A DNA stretch of 9,845 nucleotides from Trichodesmium sp. MAG_R04. Its GTDB lineage: Bacteria > Cyanobacteriota > Cyanobacteriia > Cyanobacteriales > Microcoleaceae. Position 1 is the first letter of the stretch. The number at the start of each line of letters is the position of its first letter. Positions 1-5,411 of the stretch are shown here, one piece after another. A program made the translations under genes and the position numbers. The notes beneath the pieces are model-generated. The model worked only from the letters and a program-made list of their open reading frames with translations, did no database searches and was not told the origin of the DNA. The stretch covers positions 1 to 9,845 of the forward strand of contig JAKQYG010000121.1 in assembly GCA_023356515.1 (NCBI GenBank), in the 5' to 3' direction.

Positions 1-512
1 GTGGTTGTACCTGCTTCGACACAAATTGATTTGTCTTGCAAGTCTTCTAAAGAATTCACCCCACTATCAGCACGAACCATCATGCCTTGACCATCATAAA
101 ATGTAGTAGGGGCAAACTCTAGACCAACATTAGTATCTCGACTAATAGTCCATGTTGTGTTTCTTGAAAGCATATCTACTTCCCCACCATTAAGAGCAGT
201 AAAACGCTCAGTTGAATCTAAGTTACGATATTCTACTGCGTTTGGGTCATCGAATAATGCTGCAGCTACTGCCTTGCAGATATCTACATCTATTCCTGAG
301 TAGTCACCATTCTGGTCTACATAACTGAATCCAGGAATACCCCCTTCTACACCGCATATTAGTTGACCGCGATTTTTCACAATATATGAACGACTGGTAG
401 CTTGTTGATTTCCTTGATTAGCTTGTGTTTTGTTTTGTGTATCCCCAGTTTCACATGCTGTAACTGGTATTAACATCAACACACTTGCTATTATAGATCC
501 CCATGTTTTCAT
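1..512 (-). CDS. aapJ: Amino-acid ABC transporter substrate-binding lipoprotein (AapJ/BztA/NatF type), N-terminal part
   Basis: I translated this gene by hand; it is open from an ATG at 512-510 to the window edge, giving 170 residues with the C-terminus missing. The N-terminus is a short lipoprotein signal (MKTWGSIIASVLMLIPVTAC) with lipobox V-T-A-C, so Cys20 should be lipidated. A polar Gln/Asn/Thr-rich linker follows, then a family 3 solute-binding fold. The segment GDYSGIDVDICKAVAAA (about 69-85) is the family signature, and ERFTALNGGEVDMLSRNTTW (about 102-121) with FYDGQGMMVR (about 138-147) is very typical of the AapJ/BztA/NatF branch. That branch binds glutamate, glutamine, aspartate and other L-amino acids in the periplasm for an ABC importer. 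Only a weak AAGAAG lies upstream, so the start rests on the signal peptide. The family is clear; the exact substrate is not. It reads away from the arsenic genes and has no obvious link to them. Confidence 0.88.
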   Translation of the reverse strand, partial: MKTWGSIIASVLMLIPVTACETGDTQNKTQANQGNQQATSRSYIVKNRGQLICGVEGGIPGFSYVDQNGDYSGIDVDICKAVAAALFDDPNAVEYRNLDSTERFTALNGGEVDMLSRNTTWTISRDTNVGLEFAPTTFYDGQGMMVRADSGVNSLEDLQDKSICVEAGTT

Positions 513-866
513 AGTTGATAATGGCTTCTTTTTGTTTTGAAAAAAATGAACTACTCTAAAGCTACCACAATCTGGCAATATATTAATTTTTTATAACCGT
601 TTAAAGTGAAAATTTACAAACCTTAACTCCTGGGTAGGTCGATGCTTCACAGGTTTCTACTACTTTTGCAATAGTCTTAGCGGGACTTTGAGATTTTTTA
701 CACCGAAAACGGCTCCCAAGCCAGTATTAGAAAGGGAAATACCTCAAAGAACTCAAAATAGCTAAAACCTAGGTATATGAAAAGAAAGGTTGATTCTAGG
801 TTAAAATATTACTGCATAAGTTTTTGACATGGTTTTCAACCTGTTTTTTCTATGAGTCCAGTTAGG

Positions 867-889
867 CTTACCTCCGTGTAAGTTTTTTT
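867..889 (+). terminator. Terminator-like hairpin with T-run, no gene in front
   Basis: CTTAC (867-871) and GTAAG (878-882) form a perfect five-pair stem around a six-base loop, followed at once by seven T residues. An outer AGGC/GCCT pair flanks the structure. The T-run is on the plus strand, but no plus-strand gene lies upstream. It may therefore stop an unseen or antisense transcript, or be a leftover from a lost gene. Confidence 0.4.
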
Positions 890-952
890 GCCTCCAAATG
901 CCTAAGGAGCAATGAATACAGCACTTTCTGTTGTTATGAGTTCAACCCACAA

Positions 953-965
953 GGGCAAGATGCCC
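953..965. repeat. Small GC-rich palindrome of a cyanobacterial spacer-repeat type
   Basis: GGGCA-AGA-TGCCC forms a five-pair stem with a three-base loop in an otherwise AT-rich spacer. The surrounding words (GGGCAAGATGCCCGCACTAC) resemble a repeat I have seen in cyanobacterial intergenic regions. That resemblance is recollection and was not checked. Confidence 0.4.
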
Positions 966-1016
966 GCACTACATGATTTTTAGCATTTACCTTGTAAATC
1001 ATTTGTATATTTATTT

Positions 1017-1181
1017 AGGGTTGGCTGAAAAAGTCTTTTAAGGAGAAGGGGGATGGGTAGGGAGATTACATGTAACTTCCCTAAAGAGGAGCAGAGAATT
1101 TATAGAGGAGGTAGTCAAATATATTTGTCCATTGATTTTCCTGGCTTATGTCAATACTTTTATAATTAATCATCAAGCTCT
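1017..1181. repeat. Short non-coding element with terminal inverted repeats, copy 1 (MITE-like)
   Basis: The left end reads AGGGTTGGCTGAAAAAGTC inward from 1017. The right end, read inward on the other strand from 1181, is AGAGCTTGATGATTAATTA. The ends match at about 10 of the first 16 positions. The second copy (6864-7116) has better ends, and its right end matches this copy's left end at about 12 of 16. Flanks ATTTATTT (1009-1016) and ATTTATTG (1182-1189) agree at seven of eight bases and could be a decayed target-site duplication, though they are AT-rich. No coding capacity is seen inside. Confidence 0.45.
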
Positions 1182-1423
1182 ATTTATTGCTACATTTTCA
1201 TCACGCTCCTACGGGACCCGTTTTTTGTCTTGGGCTGCCCGCCAGGGGAGTTAATTAACGGAGTGATAACACCTAGACATAAATTTGTACTCTCCAGAAT
1301 TAAGATACATATTCTATAATTTTCAAAAAAACAACTAATAAAGTTGCCCTAAATGCTCTAAAAAGGCGAGGCGTCAAAGACAATTTTTTTGTAAATTTTT
1401 TACTCTCAACTTTAGCATAGATA

Positions 1424-1660
1424 TTACAGGAGTCTTGGAGGCTTAGTTCCCAAACGTTCCTCAGCTAAATCCCGAATTAAGGATAACCGAGAAAGAATAT
1501 ATTCGCTCATTAAATCTGCATCTTTACAATTCATGCCAATTCTTGTTTTCAACTGTTTGATTAACCACTCAACTAAGGTGGCATCATCTAGTGATACTAA
1601 GGTTGTAGCTTGAGAGTTTTCTACTATAGACCAAAGCTGACGTAAAATTGCGGGAGTCAT
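1424..1660 (-). CDS. Small conserved-looking hypothetical protein (78 aa)
   Basis: This is a 78-residue soluble protein beginning MTPAILRQLWSIVE. It is predicted to be mostly alpha-helical and carries no signal peptide, membrane segment or cysteine pair. Its composition is that of a real protein: leucine-rich amphipathic stretches (LVEWLIKQLKTRI about 29-41; EYILSRLSLIRDLAEERL about 53-70) and normal codon use. A good ribosome-binding sequence, GAGGT, lies five to nine bases before the ATG at 1660-1658, which is stronger than at most genes in this window. I recall similar short proteins of the form MTPA-LRQLWSLVE in many filamentous cyanobacteria, but none with a known function that I can name. 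It stands alone, with long spacers on both sides and no operon partner. I am fairly sure that it is a gene and have no basis for a function. Confidence 0.7.
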   Translation of the reverse strand: MTPAILRQLWSIVENSQATTLVSLDDATLVEWLIKQLKTRIGMNCKDADLMSEYILSRLSLIRDLAEERLGTKPPRLL

Positions 1661-1964
1661 ATAACCTCGATATAAATTTAATACCCGTGTTTATTTAGGG
1701 GATTGGCCATTTCAGTTATCAGTATTGACCACCAAAAGACAGAGGCTTGAAATACTGAATCGAATATTTTTTTCATTCCCTTAAAAGGGGAGGCTTGATA
1801 TCTTAATTTTTGTTTAAGGCCGATAGTTAATATATACTCGTATACACATAATTTTCTCAATGCTATATTTCCTTAAGCATTATTTAACATTTACTAAAAA
1901 ATAACTTAATTCTACTTAGAACAGAAAGATCTAAAGATAATGTAAGTTCCAATTATTACTGAAT
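1661..1964. other. Spacer with small hairpin and duplicated 9-mer
   Basis: No convincing gene is present. A minus-strand open stretch of 60 codons (1678-1860) runs through a repeat-like region and has no protein-like pattern, so I leave it out. The region holds CCCTT-AA-AAGGG (1778-1789), a perfect hairpin without a T-run, and the word GAGGCTTGA twice (1742-1750 and 1791-1799). The part nearest the 78-aa gene carries that gene's upstream region and ribosome-binding sequence. Confidence 0.5.
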
Positions 1965-2422
1965 ATTTGATTTCTCCAGTGGCTAAAAAGCCCTAGTTCT
2001 AAACGGATGTGCTTATGGGGCTCCGCACTGCTGAAGATATTTTTAGTCAGATTATCCAACCCAATCATAGTTGTGGAAGCGTCACAACTTCCTGATTAAT
2101 CTTGGCGAAGTCTAGCTGTGCTGCTTGCTACTTTTCTGATGATATTTTCCACATCATTAGCATTAATAATTAATTAATTTGCTGGGTGTTGAACAGTACA
2201 AACTGCTATAAAAGCCTTTGCCAAATTGCTCATACAGGTTAGCCAGTTATTTAATCCTGGGCCTATGCCTAAGAGATTTTCTGCTATTGGCTGGCCTTCT
2301 TCAAATTATGCTTGGTTATAGACTAACTGTAGGTAAAAGCAGTTATTTCTAGGGAAAAACCTAAATTCTTTCACTTGCTCAAAGGTTAGGTTGCTGGGCA
2401 TTGGTAACAAGAAATGGTCAAT
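1965..2422 (-). pseudogene. tnpB: Broken tnpB (IS200/IS605 family RNA-guided nuclease) remnant
   Basis: On the minus strand, one reading frame translates across the whole stretch into recognisable TnpB pieces. First come LPMPSNLTFEQVKEFRFFPR and LGIGPGLNNWLTCMSN, the first RuvC-like block; then, after a jump, INANDVENIIRKVASS, which resembles the last RuvC block and C-terminal helix. The N-terminal third and roughly the middle 100-150 residues of a normal ~400-residue TnpB are missing. Three in-frame stops are present (TAA at 2308-2306, 2176-2174 and 2098-2096). The first catalytic Asp (usual GIDPG) is Gly here, codon GGC at 2263-2261, a single-base change from GAC. The third-block Asp context is also altered. 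A small dyad GGCT-AAAA-AGCC (1981-1992) near the far end could be a trace of the element's subterminal hairpin. It cannot encode an active protein. Outer boundaries are approximate. Confidence 0.8.
1981..1992. repeat. Small dyad near the end of the tnpB remnant
   Basis: GGCT-AAAA-AGCC is a perfect four-pair stem. IS200/IS605 elements end in subterminal hairpins that their Y1 transposase recognises. The position behind the tnpB C-terminal remnant fits such a right end, but a stem this short could arise by chance. Confidence 0.25.
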
Positions 2423-3151
2423 TTAGGATATTCTCTGTTGTAAAGCTTTTTTTGCGATTTTAGTAACAGAAACAGTTACAGCGACTGTGGCGATCAACCC
2501 TACTACATAGAGAACCCATTCTGCGGTAGTGCGCGATCGCCCTTCTGCGCCCAAAGTTGCCAAGCTACCAGCTAAGGAACCAAGATATACGTACATTACT
2601 GTTCCTGGCATCATTCCAATCCAAGATGCAAAAAAATAGTCTCGCAGAGAAACTTGAGTTAAGCCAAAAGCATAGTTAAGCAAGTTAAAAGGAAAAATAG
2701 GAGATAGACGAGTTAGGCCAACAATTTTCCATCCCTCATCAGCCACAGCTTTATCAATGGCCTTAAATTGTTCATTTCCTGCTATTTTTTTGGAAACCCA
2801 ACCTCTTGCTAGATAGCGACCGACTAAAAAAGCACAAGTTGCACCTATAGTTGAGCTGATAGAAACGTAAATAGAACCAGAAAGGCGGCCAAATAGGAAA
2901 CCAGCGCCCAGAGTTAGTAGTGAGCCAGGCAGGAATAAAACTGTAGCCAGAATATAGGTAACTGTAAAAGCTATTGGCCCCCAAGGGCCAAGTGTATCAA
3001 TCCAATCTAAGGCATTTTTTAATAGTTGTTGAGCATTAAAAAATTTATTACCAACAAATAGGAGAATAGCAACTCCAAACAAAATTAAGAGTACTTTGAT
3101 TACCTTGCTTAAATTTAGCTTTTTTTTTGTAGTTTGTTGTATATCACTCAT
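2423..3151 (-). CDS. TVP38/TMEM64 (VTT/DedA-like) integral membrane protein
   Basis: This is a 242-residue inner-membrane protein of the VTT/SNARE-associated family. Numbering is from the ATG at 3151-3149; a TTG three codons earlier is also possible but less likely. A first membrane helix spans about 17-38. The family hallmarks follow: FLPGSLLTLGAGFLFG (about 73-88), a glycine-rich helix with GRYLAR (111-116), and the re-entrant motif RLSPIFPFNLLNYAFGLT (148-165). Next come MPGT (181-184) with a helix, and a last helix about 210-232 before a basic tail. VTT proteins act in membrane lipid scrambling or as proton-coupled transporters, but the substrate of most bacterial members is unknown. The gene diverges from arsM across a spacer of about 770 bp. 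I recall VTT proteins near arsenosugar genes elsewhere, so a role there is possible but inferred. Its stop codon is directly followed, in frame, by transposase-derived sequence, so the last residues may have been replaced. Confidence 0.85.
   Translation of the reverse strand: MSDIQQTTKKKLNLSKVIKVLLILFGVAILLFVGNKFFNAQQLLKNALDWIDTLGPWGPIAFTVTYILATVLFLPGSLLTLGAGFLFGRLSGSIYVSISSTIGATCAFLVGRYLARGWVSKKIAGNEQFKAIDKAVADEGWKIVGLTRLSPIFPFNLLNYAFGLTQVSLRDYFFASWIGMMPGTVMYVYLGSLAGSLATLGAEGRSRTTAEWVLYVVGLIATVAVTVSVTKIAKKALQQRIS
2533..2540. other. HIP1 palindrome GCGATCGC
   Basis: This is the octamer that is hugely over-represented in many cyanobacterial genomes, here inside the VTT-family gene. A second copy lies in arsR at 7295-7302. 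It supports the cyanobacterial assignment. Confidence 0.9.
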
Positions 3152-3428
3152 TGTTTGCAAACTTGAACACTATCTTTGTACTACATTAATATGATAATCC
3201 TTTTTACAAATCAAAGTATTATTTTTCCGTGTAATTTCATCTTTAAAACTCAAACAAAATCAAACTATAGCAGTCCTATTTTATTTATGCTAAAAATACT
3301 CTCACTTTTTAAGAATAGGTTTAAGCATAAAAGTTAATGGGCAAGAATTTCGAAATTTATTTCTAGTTTTTAAATTGTCACAATCTATTTAGGATTGCTA
3401 TATTATAGATAGAAAGCTATGCTATGAT

Positions 3429-3513
3429 AGCTTAGTTGCACTTTATTTTTTTCCACGTATGCTTATAACTCGTTAGCTGTACTTTATTTTTTTTTGCAAG
3501 TATACCTATAACT
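3429..3513. repeat. Two-copy imperfect tandem repeat with promoter-like words
   Basis: Copy 1 (about 3429-3470) and copy 2 (about 3472-3513) share an AGCT/AGTT start, then ACTTTATTTTTTT, a GTAT/AGTAT block and a TATAACT end. The period is 41 bp at the left word and 43 bp at the right. Each copy contains a sigma70-like pair: TTGCAC, 16 bases, TATGCT in copy 1, and CTGTAC, 18 bases, TATACC in copy 2. The duplication is visible directly; the promoter reading is inference. Confidence 0.6.
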
Positions 3514-3532
3514 AGGCTTTTGAAAAAAATAG

Positions 3533-3550
3533 GTTGAAAATAATTTCAAC
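3533..3550. promoter_or_regulatory. Perfect 18-bp dyad, candidate ArsR/SmtB-type operator
   Basis: GTTGAAA-ATAA-TTTCAAC is a perfect seven-base inverted repeat with a four-base centre, about 375 bp before the arsM ATG and just downstream of the tandem promoter-like repeat. ArsR/SmtB repressors bind AT-rich dyads containing TGAA...TTCA-like half-sites. ArsR is encoded in the same island, so it is the natural candidate ligand. I found no second copy before arsR or arsS, which weakens the assignment. Confidence 0.4.
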
Positions 3551-3586
3551 ACCTTATACAGTAAAGTTTTAGATTTTATGCCACTT

Positions 3587-3622
3587 TAATCAATTTAGGG
3601 ACAAAGCTGAGGAGATTGATTA
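3587..3622. promoter_or_regulatory. Widely spaced perfect inverted repeat TAATCAAT/ATTGATTA
   Basis: TAATCAAT (3587-3594) and ATTGATTA (3615-3622) are exact reverse complements separated by 20 bases. The half-site centres are 28 bp apart, which is close to an integral number of helical turns. It could be an operator bound by two dimers or a long-spaced dimer site upstream of arsM. No direct evidence identifies the regulator. Confidence 0.3.
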
Positions 3623-3724
3623 TAATTGCTTATTTTTTATATACTGGAGAGTACAAAGTTGTCATAAACAATGATTTTTTAAACTGAACAGAAAGTATTA
3701 CTGGAAAAGGCTTACAGCACCTAT

Positions 3725-3760
3725 AGTTCTCAATGAAGAGTTTAAGAGCTTGAGAGAACT
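3725..3760. repeat. Hairpin in the arsM leader region
   Basis: AGTTCTC (3725-3731) pairs exactly with GAGAACT (3754-3760), enclosing 22 bases with some further internal complementarity. There is no T-run after it, so it is not an obvious terminator. If transcription of arsM starts upstream, it would lie in the mRNA leader. Confidence 0.3.
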
Positions 3761-3923
3761 GAAAGCCTTAGCTGGCAAGAATTTCTCAAAGAACTTTGTG
3801 CTATATAGTCATCTCAAAGTGTTTTAAATAAATTTGAAGCTGGTATAACGTGAGAAAATGGTATAAAATTTTCTCTAAATTTATTTATTTTGTAAACTTT
3901 TGGTTAATTATTTGATAAATATA

Positions 3924-5162
3924 ATGAATTGGGAAAACTTTGAACAAGATTTATCAATCACCCATACAACTACGAACGAACAATTTACTACTAATTTAGA
4001 AATTGAAGGTGTAGTTTTAGAACGTTATCAAGAAGGTGCTCAAAATGTACAAAGAGATCTCTGTTGCCCAACTGAGTATGAGAAAAACTATCTCGATGCT
4101 TTACCTCTAGAAATTATTGAAAAAGATTACGGTTGTGGAGACCCTACCCGCTATATATTCACGGGAGAAACAGTTATAGATTTAGGTTCGGGTGCTGGAA
4201 AAAATTGCTATATTATTGCTCAAAAAGTTGGTGCAGAAGGGCAGGTTATCGGAGTAGATTTTAATGATGATATGCTAGCATTATCTCGAAAATATCAAGC
4301 TGAAATTGCTGCAAAAATTGGATATCAAAATACTAGGTTTGTTAAAGGAAAAATTCAAGATTTAGCTTTAGATTTAGACTTAGTTCAAAACTGGCTTACT
4401 GCAAATCCAATTACATCTATTGATGCTTTAGCTGCTTTTGAATATGAGTGTAATATTCTCCGCAGAGAACGACCTTTAATCCCAGATAATAGTGTTGATG
4501 TCGTAATTTCTAACTGTGTTTTGAACTTAGTCCGTCCCCAAGACAAAAAGAAACTATTTCATGAAATTTATAGAGTATTAAAGCGAGGAGGTCGAGCAGT
4601 TATTTCTGATATTGTCTGCGATGAAAACCCCACTCCAAAAATTATGAATGACTCGGAATTATGGAGTGGCTGTATTGCCGGGGCATTTCGAGAAGATATT
4701 TTCTTGCAAATGTTTGCAGAAGCTGGTTTTTATGGCATTGAAATTCTTAAACGTGAGGAAAAACCCTGGCAAGTTATTCATGGAATAGAATTTCGCTCTT
4801 TGACCGTTCGAGCTTTTAAAGGAAAAGAAGGAGAATGTTTAGAACGCAATCAAGCTGTAATTTATAAAGGTCCTTGGAAACAGGTAGTTGATGATGATAG
4901 TCATACTTTATATAGAGGTAAAAGAATGGCTGTTTGTGATAAAACTTTCCAGATTTATACAGATAAAAATGGTCCTTATCATCATGATATTGTCCCTGTT
5001 GAAGCTTATACAAATATTCCTTTAGATATGGCAGAAAAATTTAATTGTAGAGGTGCCACAATTCGGGAACCTAGAGAAACTAAAGGCTTAGATTATGAAA
5101 TAACAAACATTAATAATAATAATGATGATTGTTGTATTCCTTCTGATTCTGATTGTTGCTGA
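3924..5162 (+). CDS. arsM: Arsenite S-adenosylmethionine methyltransferase, arsenosugar-type ArsM
   Basis: ArsM methylates As(III) with SAM to mono- and dimethylarsenicals, the substrate supply for arsenosugar synthesis. I start it at ATG 3924 (412 residues); a TTG eight codons upstream is also in frame. Neither has a clear ribosome-binding sequence. Numbering from the ATG, the layout is: CC pair at 47-48; YGCGDPTRY at about 69-77; SAM-binding motif I VIDLGSGAGKNCYIIA at about 84-99; acidic VDFNDDM at about 111-117; ISNCVLNLV with Cys198; SGCIAGAF with Cys250; and IEFRSLTVRAF at about 288-298. The CC pair, Cys198 and Cys250 match the cysteines that bind As(III) in characterised ArsM enzymes. 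A C-terminal domain follows, ending in an Asn-rich stretch and a tail with two CC pairs (403-404 and 411-412). At 412 residues it is longer than short ArsM proteins and fits the form found with ArsS. It lies first in the plus-strand series. Confidence 0.9.
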   Translation: MNWENFEQDLSITHTTTNEQFTTNLEIEGVVLERYQEGAQNVQRDLCCPTEYEKNYLDALPLEIIEKDYGCGDPTRYIFTGETVIDLGSGAGKNCYIIAQKVGAEGQVIGVDFNDDMLALSRKYQAEIAAKIGYQNTRFVKGKIQDLALDLDLVQNWLTANPITSIDALAAFEYECNILRRERPLIPDNSVDVVISNCVLNLVRPQDKKKLFHEIYRVLKRGGRAVISDIVCDENPTPKIMNDSELWSGCIAGAFREDIFLQMFAEAGFYGIEILKREEKPWQVIHGIEFRSLTVRAFKGKEGECLERNQAVIYKGPWKQVVDDDSHTLYRGKRMAVCDKTFQIYTDKNGPYHHDIVPVEAYTNIPLDMAEKFNCRGATIREPRETKGLDYEITNINNNNDDCCIPSDSDCC

Positions 5163-5190
5163 TTAAGTATTTAGCTATTAGCAATGGGTT

Positions 5191-5223
5191 AAGCTAACAC
5201 TCATTTAAAATACATATTAGTAA
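5191..5223. repeat. 33-bp dispersed repeat, copy 1
   Basis: It starts AAGCTAAC and ends CATATTAGTAA, and matches 9695-9727 at 30 of 33 positions. The word GATTAAGTA precedes both copies (5161-5169 and 9683-9691), with extra bases in between in this copy. It lies directly behind the arsM stop. Confidence 0.7.
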
Positions 5224-5239
5224 GCTATAATTTATAATT

Positions 5240-5257
5240 TGAGAATGGTTTTTCTCA
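5240..5257 (+). other. Hairpin behind arsM, no T-run
   Basis: TGAGAA and TTCTCA form a perfect six-pair stem around six bases, about 80 bp after arsM. No T-run follows, so this is at best a pause site or a site that stabilises the 3' end of the arsM message. Confidence 0.25.
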
Positions 5258-5321
5258 GAATGAGGCATACAATAATAAGTCGTTTAAATGCGCAAAGGTT
5301 TACTAACTCATTGTAAGCATT

Positions 5322-5349
5322 CAGCTGTCAGCTATTACCTATCAGTTAT
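5322..5349. repeat. Heptanucleotide tandem repeat (STRR type)
   Basis: Four consecutive seven-base units, CAGCTGT, CAGCTAT, TACCTAT and CAGTTAT, are variants of one heptamer. Short tandemly repeated heptamers of this sort are common in spacers of filamentous cyanobacteria. It ends about 60 bp before the small membrane-protein gene. Confidence 0.6.
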
Positions 5350-5411
5350 TTACTTTAATTGTTTCTGTGTTGCCTACTCCTTGTTTTTATTGAAAGTTTA
5401 CTTAAGTACCA

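Larger units (their letters stand above)
513..1423. other. Long spacer without a convincing gene
   Basis: About 0.9 kb separates the two minus-strand genes. It contains two hairpins (867-889 and 953-965), an inverted-repeat element (1017-1181) and a short open stretch on the minus strand ending at a stop at 603-601, which may be the tail of a dead gene. The rest has stops in all frames. I see no tRNA or rRNA in it. Confidence 0.6.
3152..3899. other. Divergent regulatory spacer between the VTT gene and arsM
   Basis: About 750 bp with no convincing gene. It holds a 41-43 bp imperfect tandem repeat (3429-3513), a perfect 7-4-7 dyad (3533-3550), a second perfect 8-bp inverted repeat (3587-3622), a longer hairpin (3725-3760) and an open but start-less stretch of 50 codons (3675-3827). 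Transcription of arsM and of the VTT gene must begin somewhere here. Confidence 0.6.

Noticed and set aside
1187..1260. Minus-strand ERDENVAIN-like words resembling the TnpB third catalytic block
   Set aside because: Only about ten residues match, there are stops on both sides and there is no zinc-finger cysteine context. This is too little to call a second tnpB remnant.
1678..1860. Minus-strand open stretch of 60 codons
   Set aside because: It crosses a hairpin and duplicated words, has no protein-like pattern or ribosome-binding sequence, and looks like a translated spacer.
2772..2984. Minus-strand open stretch of 70 codons inside the VTT gene
   Set aside because: It lies in another frame of a well-supported membrane-protein gene and has an aromatic-rich shadow composition.
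3429..3513. Tandem repeat as a CRISPR or origin iterons
   Set aside because: There are only two imperfect copies, with no spacers, no replication gene and no cas gene nearby.
3900..3923. TTG at 3900 as the arsM start
   Set aside because: The ATG eight codons later leads straight into MNWENFEQ; the extra residues (VNYLINI) look like translated AT-rich leader. Without a ribosome-binding sequence the choice is not certain.
4816..5013. Minus-strand open stretch of 65 codons inside arsM
   Set aside because: It is antisense to a clear ArsM coding region and is very rich in Tyr/His/Leu, as expected for the reverse of AT-rich coding DNA.
5322..5349. Heptamer array as a CRISPR
   Set aside because: The units are seven bases with no spacers, so this is a simple tandem repeat.
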